Shown here: piece after piece, positions 4,678-9,034 of the stretch
Layout of the letters: each line of letters begins with the position of its first letter
Position numbering within the stretch: position 1 is the first letter of the stretch
Assembly (NCBI GenBank): GCA_965365445.1
Contig: CBDUBS010000150.1
Coordinates: forward strand, 1-9,034
Length of the DNA: 9,034 bases
Reading direction: 5' to 3'
From: CBDUBS01 sp965365445
Lineage (GTDB): Bacteria; Bacteroidota; Rhodothermia; Rhodothermales; DASSAV01
The notes under the pieces: model-generated
The model's database searches: none
The model's input: only the letters and a program-made list of their open reading frames with translations
What the model was told of the DNA's origin: nothing
Translations under genes and position numbers: made by a program

Positions 4678-5985
4678 ATGCCGTTCAAACGTAACGTGTA
4701 CGAGCGAGCGATCTACAAGGAGCCGGCTCCGATTCTCGACCGGGAGAACCCCTTCGAGTCGATGATGGAGCGCTTCGATATCGCCGCCGAGATCCTGGAG
4801 CTCGATCCGGGTTTTTACGAGTATTTATGCACGCCGGCGCGTATCCACATCACTGCCATCCCGGTGATCATGGACGACAGCCGGATACGTGTGTTTCAGG
4901 GGTACCGGGTCATTCATAATGAAGTGCTCGGGCCGAGCAAAGGCGGCATTCGGTACGCCCCGGATGTGTCGCTGGATGAAGTGAAAGCGCTTGCCGCCTG
5001 GATGTCGTGGAAGTGCGCTGTGGTTGGTGTTCCGTTCGGGGGAGCCAAGGGCGGGGTGGTGTGCAACCCGCGGGAAATGAGCCCGCAGGAGTTGGAACGG
5101 CTCACCCGCCGGTATACGGCGAACATGATCGACGTATTCGGTCCCGACAGGGATATCCCGGCGCCGGACATGAATACCAATGAGCAGATCATGGCGTGGA
5201 TTCTCGATACCTATTCGATGCACGCACGCAGAACCGAAAATGCCGTCGTAACCGGCAAGCCGATTTCGTTGGGGGGGTCGCTCGGACGGAAGGAGGCTAC
5301 CGGGCGCGGCGTGATGACGGTAACCCTCGCGGCGCTCGAACGCCTGTCGCTGCGGCCTTCCCAGTGTTCGGTTGCGGTGCAGGGCTTCGGGAATGTGGGT
5401 TCCATTGCGGCCCGCCTGTTGAGCGAGCAGGGGTGTAAAGTGGTGGCCGTAAGCGACGTGAGCGGAGGATATTACAACGAAAACGGCCTGGATATCGTGG
5501 CGATGATGGAATACGCCGCAGGGCGCCGAAATCTGCTGGAAGGCTATCCGGAGGCCCAGCCGATATCGAACGAGGAACTCCTGACGCTGGATGTGGATGT
5601 ACTGGTGCCGGCGGCAAAAGAAGACCAGATTACGGCGAAGAATGCCAACGACGTTCAGGCGCGGATCATTGCCGAAGGAGCGAACGGGCCCACGACTCCA
5701 GATGCCGACGACATATTGAATGCCAAGGGGGTTCTCGTCATACCGGACATTCTGGCTAACGCCGGCGGCGTGACGGTATCGTACTTCGAGTGGGTGCAGG
5801 ACCGGCAGGGATACTTCTGGAGCCTCGACCGCGTAAACCGCCGGCTGGATAGGGCCATGCGGGCGGCCTTCGAAAATGTGTACGATACGGCGCAAAAACA
5901 TGAGGTTTCCCTGCGCATAGGGGCCTATGTGCTGGCTATCGACAAGGTGGCGGCTGCCCTGCGCCTGCGCGGCATTTACGCCTGA
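4678..5985 (+). CDS. gdhA: Glutamate dehydrogenase (Glu/Leu/Phe/Val dehydrogenase family)
   Basis: A 435-residue cytosolic enzyme, the usual size of the hexameric ~45 kDa class, that interconverts glutamate with 2-oxoglutarate and ammonium using NAD(P). The N-terminal domain carries the substrate lysine Lys88 (GPSKGGIRY), Lys112 (MSWKCAVVG), catalytic Lys124 in GGAKGG and Asp164 in PAPDMNT. The Rossmann domain has GFGNVG (236-241) with Asp260 after the second strand (VAVSD), and NAGGVTVSYFEW (361-372) completes the pocket with Ser368. Lys88 and Ser368 favour glutamate over branched-chain substrates. Cofactor preference (NAD or NADP) is not decided. The start lacks a Shine-Dalgarno, as is common in Bacteroidota. 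Its stop overlaps the next start (TGATG). Confidence 0.95.
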   Translation: MPFKRNVYERAIYKEPAPILDRENPFESMMERFDIAAEILELDPGFYEYLCTPARIHITAIPVIMDDSRIRVFQGYRVIHNEVLGPSKGGIRYAPDVSLDEVKALAAWMSWKCAVVGVPFGGAKGGVVCNPREMSPQELERLTRRYTANMIDVFGPDRDIPAPDMNTNEQIMAWILDTYSMHARRTENAVVTGKPISLGGSLGRKEATGRGVMTVTLAALERLSLRPSQCSVAVQGFGNVGSIAARLLSEQGCKVVAVSDVSGGYYNENGLDIVAMMEYAAGRRNLLEGYPEAQPISNEELLTLDVDVLVPAAKEDQITAKNANDVQARIIAEGANGPTTPDADDILNAKGVLVIPDILANAGGVTVSYFEWVQDRQGYFWSLDRVNRRLDRAMRAAFENVYDTAQKHEVSLRIGAYVLAIDKVAAALRLRGIYA

Positions 5986-6626
5986 TGAAACAGGGCAGCG
6001 GACGAGCGATCCGGAAGAAATTCGAAGCGGCGCGCCGGTGGGTGGTTCGGTGCGCCGCCGTCGGGTTCATGCTGGGCCTCACGGCTACTGCCGGGGCACA
6101 GCCGACCAACCGGGAGGTATTTGTGCGGTTGGCACAGGAGTGCCTGGACAAAGCCCCCGAATCGGCCACGGCGTTTCGCCTCGATGCCGGCGAGCGCCTG
6201 GCGTTTATCCGCGCCGATCTGGTCAGCCGGTGGCAGACAGCCGGGTACGTGCTGTACGAGGCCGATTCGTCGGCCGGCGCCGGCCTGCCGTTGCTGCGCT
6301 ACCGGATCGAGGAGGCGGCGGTCCGGTACGAACGGGCGGCCCGGGGCGCCTTACAACGGTCGGTTGTGCTTTCCCTTACCTACGCGCTGACGGCGACGGA
6401 CGGCAGGGTCGTTCGGGAACAGCCGTGCCGCCTGTCATCGACCGACGTGATCCGGCGTTCGGATGTCGAGCGTGTGGAGTCGCCGGGATATCCCGAAACG
6501 CAAGCGCCGCTGCCCCGGGGGGGCTTTGTCCGGAGATACCTGGAGCCGGCAGTGTTGCTGGGCGCTGTCGCCGTCGGCGTGTACCTGTTTTTCTCTCTCC
6601 GAAGTGAAAAGGTTGGCTCACCATAA
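5985..6626 (+). CDS. Secreted, C-terminally membrane-anchored protein of unknown function
   Basis: A 213-residue protein that I do not recognise. It has a basic N-terminus, a hydrophobic segment (about 20-36) and a likely signal-peptidase site after AGA (residue 38, before QPTN). The middle (40-180) looks like a small soluble domain with alternating strands (YRIEEAAVRYERA, SVVLSLTYAL). A single membrane-spanning stretch at about 187-205 (EPAVLLGAVAVGVYLFFSL) is followed by a short charged tail. It is therefore probably exported and tethered in the inner membrane. Its ATG shares one base with the gdhA stop, implying coupled translation, and its 3' end overlaps the Ig-like lipoprotein gene by 23 nt. 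The shared overlaps suggest it works with that lipoprotein rather than with glutamate dehydrogenase; this is inference. Confidence 0.75.
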   Translation: MKQGSGRAIRKKFEAARRWVVRCAAVGFMLGLTATAGAQPTNREVFVRLAQECLDKAPESATAFRLDAGERLAFIRADLVSRWQTAGYVLYEADSSAGAGLPLLRYRIEEAAVRYERAARGALQRSVVLSLTYALTATDGRVVREQPCRLSSTDVIRRSDVERVESPGYPETQAPLPRGGFVRRYLEPAVLLGAVAVGVYLFFSLRSEKVGSP

Positions 6627-8262
6627 CTTCTGCTCGGCTGCGGCCGTTCTGCTGGCCGGGATGTTGTTCGCCTCGTGCGCCAGCCCGGCGCCTCCGACCG
6701 GCGGGCCTGTGGATAAAACACCCCCCTCGATCCTGGAATCCGAGCCGGCGCTGAACGCAGTTAACGTTGCCGCGGACGAGATACGGATCGAGTTTTCGGA
6801 GTACGTTGAACCCGCCTCGTTTCGACGGGCCTTCTCGATTACACCGGCCTTCGAAGAGAACCTGGAACCGCGCTGGCGCGGTCGCTCGGTACGCCTGCGC
6901 TTCCCTGAGCCGCTGCGGCCCAATACGACGTATGTATTGACGATCGACACGAACCTTCGGGATATCCACGGGGTTGCCCTGACGGCTCCGCTGACGCTGG
7001 CCTTCTCGACCGGCCCGACCATCAGCCGCGGAACGATCTCCGGGCGTGTCGTGGACTCCGTAACGGGAGAGGGGCTGGCCGGGTTCGATGTATATGCCTA
7101 TGCCGACTCGGCCCGGTCGGGAGCCGAGGCGCCTCCGCGACCCGCATACCGAACCCAGACGGGAGCCGACGGCCGATTCTCATTCCAGTATCTGAACGAG
7201 CAGGAGGCGTATTTCGTGGTGGCCGTCCGGGATAGAAACCGGAATCGGCTGCCGGATGCGCTGGAGCCGTTTGCCGTACCCCCGGAGCCTGCCATCGCGG
7301 CGGATACCTCCGCCGGGGATGGTGGGCGCTGGGTGGCTGCCTTCCGCGATACCATCCCTCCGGAACTCCAGCGAATCCGGACGCTCTCCCGCAGCAGGCT
7401 GGAGCTTCGGTTTACCGAGCCGGTATTCCTGGCTTCGCGGGACACCGCGGCCTGGGTCCTGACGGATTCGGCTACGGCCACTCCTCGGCGGGTGCAGGCT
7501 GTGTACACGACTGGAACGGCGCCGACCGCAGTGTACGTGCAAACGGCGCCTCTGAGCCCCGGGCGGTATTTCCTTACTCCGGCCGCCGTCGTGGATTCGA
7601 GCGGCAATGCGGTTCCGTCTGTGCGACAGTCTTTCGAAGCGTCAACCACGGACGATACCCTGTCGGTGCGGTTCGTCGGGTTTCTTCCCGCCGAGGAGGG
7701 CGACCTTGCTCCGGGGCGCAGTCCCGGCGTGCGCTTCAACCGTCCTGTGGATGAAGACCTGTTGCGCCGGGCCGTAGCCCTGACCGACACGGCCGGGAGT
7801 GCGCTCGATTACCGCATTACGTCGCCGGATGGAACGCTGTACCTGTTCCAGCCCCTGACCGGAGCCGCCGTGCTGGAAATACATGCCTCTCGATACGGGG
7901 GCCCGGATACGGTATACACCCGGTCCTTTCGACCGCTGTCGTTCCGCGAATTGGGCGAAATCAGCGGGGTCGTGCGAGCGGTGGCCGAGGCCCCGCAGGT
8001 GGTGGTGGAACTGTACCGGGTAGATGCGCCTGCCCTGCCGGCTGTTCGACTGGCCGGGCAAGGCGGCGCCTTCCGGTTCGATAGCCTGGCGGCGGGCCAG
8101 TACCGGATTCGCGCGTTTGCGGACCGTCGGCCGGACAGGCGCTGGTTTCCTGGAATCATCGCCCCTTACGAACCGGCGGAACCTGTAGCCTGGAGCGCCG
8201 ATTCACTGCGCGTACGTCCACGCTTCGAAACGCAACTGGGGGACACCCTCCTGATACCCTGA
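6604..8262 (+). CDS. Lipoprotein with bacterial Ig-like (SbsA/Big_5-type) domains
   Basis: A 552-residue envelope lipoprotein. A GTG at 6604 gives MKRLAHHNF, a hydrophobic segment and the lipobox LFASC with Cys25 as the lipidated residue; the ATG at 6661 would remove the signal peptide. After the lipobox comes PTGGPVDKTPPS, a start typical of Bacteroidota Ig-like lipoproteins. Domains: a first Ig-like fold (about 41-135, ending in TLAFSTGP), a carboxypeptidase-regulatory-like beta domain (about 142-228, TISGRVVDSVTGEGLAGFDV), a second Ig-like fold (about 250-345, DTIPPELQRI to DSSGNAV), a less clear strand-rich region, and a C-terminal ISGVVRA/GQYRIRAFAD domain resembling the regulatory-like fold again. 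No catalytic motif is seen. It probably sits in the outer membrane; its role is unknown. It overlaps the upstream gene by 23 nt. Confidence 0.88.
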   Translation: MKRLAHHNFCSAAAVLLAGMLFASCASPAPPTGGPVDKTPPSILESEPALNAVNVAADEIRIEFSEYVEPASFRRAFSITPAFEENLEPRWRGRSVRLRFPEPLRPNTTYVLTIDTNLRDIHGVALTAPLTLAFSTGPTISRGTISGRVVDSVTGEGLAGFDVYAYADSARSGAEAPPRPAYRTQTGADGRFSFQYLNEQEAYFVVAVRDRNRNRLPDALEPFAVPPEPAIAADTSAGDGGRWVAAFRDTIPPELQRIRTLSRSRLELRFTEPVFLASRDTAAWVLTDSATATPRRVQAVYTTGTAPTAVYVQTAPLSPGRYFLTPAAVVDSSGNAVPSVRQSFEASTTDDTLSVRFVGFLPAEEGDLAPGRSPGVRFNRPVDEDLLRRAVALTDTAGSALDYRITSPDGTLYLFQPLTGAAVLEIHASRYGGPDTVYTRSFRPLSFRELGEISGVVRAVAEAPQVVVELYRVDAPALPAVRLAGQGGAFRFDSLAAGQYRIRAFADRRPDRRWFPGIIAPYEPAEPVAWSADSLRVRPRFETQLGDTLLIP

Positions 8263-8268
8263 ATGCCC

Positions 8269-8273
8269 GGAGG
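8269..8273 (+). promoter_or_regulatory. Ribosome binding site of the NAD(P)H-hydrate repair gene
   Basis: GGAGG lies 4 nt before the ATG at 8278, a rather short spacing. An in-frame ATG at 8263, directly after the lipoprotein stop, would add five residues and is an alternative. This is the only convincing Shine-Dalgarno among the chromosomal genes here. Confidence 0.5.
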
Positions 8274-8277
8274 CGCT

Positions 8278-9034
8278 ATGCCTGATTCTGAACGATCCTG
8301 GCTCGATTTACTGGAACCGGTCCTCACAGCGCGGGCCATGCGTGAAGCCGACCGGTGCGCCATCGAAGATTTCGGCTTGCCGGGGTTCACGCTCATGGAG
8401 AACGCCGGCCGGGCCGCCGTGCGGGTCATGGAAAACCGCTACGGTCGCCTCGGCGGGAAAACCGTAGTCGTGGTATGCGGCAAAGGCAACAACGGGGGGG
8501 ATGGGTTTGTCGTGGCTCGGGTGCTGCACGCCCTCGGCGCCCGGGTTGACGTGGTTACCACAGCCGGGCCGGACGCATTGGCTCCGGATGCCCGGCGGCA
8601 CTTCGATCTGTTGTGTCGTGTGGGGCAGGCGTCGGACCGGATCAGCATTTCCCGGTATGCCGAAACGGTGGATTGGGGGAACCGGGTTGACTGCTTCGTG
8701 GACGCGCTCCTGGGCACAGGGGTTGACTCGGCGGTGCGGCCTCCTCTGGCGGAGGTAATAAACCGGCTGAATCGGCAGAACCGCCCTGTCGTGGCAATCG
8801 ATTTGCCGAGCGGGCTGCACGCCGATACGGGCGAAGTGCTCGGTGTGTGCGTAAAGGCGGACCTTACGGTTACCATGGGCGCGCTCAAGGCCGGTTTACT
8901 CCTGAATCAGGGACCCGGTATGGCGGGCGAGGTGGAAGTGGTCGAGATGGGAATACCCCGTTCGATGATAGATTCCGTGCGCGAGGAGCCGGTTCTGGGC
9001 GGAGCGTTTCTCTCGACCGCCGCGGCGGTTGACC
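8278..9034 (+). CDS. nnrE: NAD(P)H-hydrate epimerase, probably bifunctional Nnr enzyme (3' end outside window)
   Basis: The first 252 residues of a metabolite-repair enzyme, running open off the window. The YjeF_N epimerase domain converts the R to the S form of hydrated NAD(P)H. Visible motifs are MREADRCAIEDFG and GFTLMENAGRAA (21-47), the phosphate-binding loop GKGNNGGDGF (68-77), VDALLGTGV (141-149), AIDLPSGLHADTG (173-185) and TVTMGALKAGLL (197-208). After the domain ends near residue 228 the reading frame stays open toward the edge, as expected if the ADP-dependent dehydratase (NnrD/CARKD) domain is fused behind it. That fusion cannot be confirmed here. The start at 8278 has GGAGG 4 nt upstream. 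It is 15 bp after the lipoprotein stop, so probably in the same transcript. Confidence 0.93.
   Translation, partial: MPDSERSWLDLLEPVLTARAMREADRCAIEDFGLPGFTLMENAGRAAVRVMENRYGRLGGKTVVVVCGKGNNGGDGFVVARVLHALGARVDVVTTAGPDALAPDARRHFDLLCRVGQASDRISISRYAETVDWGNRVDCFVDALLGTGVDSAVRPPLAEVINRLNRQNRPVVAIDLPSGLHADTGEVLGVCVKADLTVTMGALKAGLLLNQGPGMAGEVEVVEMGIPRSMIDSVREEPVLGGAFLSTAAAVD

Noticed and set aside
4825..5901. Minus-strand ORF of 358 codons opposite glutamate dehydrogenase
   Set aside because: Antisense shadow with Arg/His/Pro-rich composition and no domain; the plus-strand enzyme is unambiguous.
6463..6603. In-frame extension of the Ig-like lipoprotein gene to an ATG at 6463
   Set aside because: It would lie inside the upstream gene and bury the lipoprotein signal peptide; the GTG at 6604 gives a proper signal sequence and Cys25.

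Overview
The window looks like a chromosomal segment of a GC-rich member of the Bacteroidota/Rhodothermota (Rhodothermales-like). The evidence is indirect. The alanine dehydrogenase carries the roughly 30-residue N-terminal extension I associate with the Bacteroidota form. There is a PTGGP-type lipoprotein with bacterial Ig-like domains, typical of that group. The chromosomal genes mostly lack Shine-Dalgarno sequences, and A/T boxes resembling TAnnTTTG precede several of them. The genus cannot be fixed from sequence alone.

Left part (1 to about 2253) is the end of an integrated mobile element, all genes on the minus strand. A tyrosine recombinase (1015-2082) lies next to the 3' end of a tRNA-Gln(CUG) gene (2254-2326, minus). 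Further left are a MerR/excisionase-type helix-turn-helix protein (276-485) and a small unknown ORF (4-279) joined to it by an ATGA overlap. These element genes have good GGAGG ribosome binding sites. The rest of the element lies left of the window. Non-coding structure is rich here: two pairs of TTGCAATGCA-type repeats between integrase and tRNA (probable recombinase or regulator sites), an intrinsic terminator after the tRNA, two tandem rightward terminators at 716-776 with no evident protein gene in front of them, and a three-segment, mutually exclusive hairpin set at 195-276 ending in a T-tract.

Right part (2254 to 9034) is ordinary chromosome. Alanine dehydrogenase (2416-3636) and a SpoU/TrmH-family RNA 2'-O-methyltransferase (3731-4510) are on the minus strand. 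Diverging from them on the plus strand is a tight series: glutamate dehydrogenase (4678-5985), a small secreted or membrane-anchored protein of unknown function (5985-6626), an Ig-like lipoprotein (6604-8262, GTG start) and the beginning of an NAD(P)H-hydrate epimerase, probably the bifunctional Nnr enzyme (8278 to the edge). Stop/start overlaps (TGATG at 5983-5987, 23 nt at 6604-6626) suggest one transcription unit. Alanine and glutamate dehydrogenases link pyruvate and 2-oxoglutarate with ammonium, and the Nnr enzyme repairs damaged NAD(P)H, so part of the region concerns nicotinamide-dependent nitrogen metabolism. No previously undescribed multi-gene system is evident; the most unusual material is the non-coding structure in the element.
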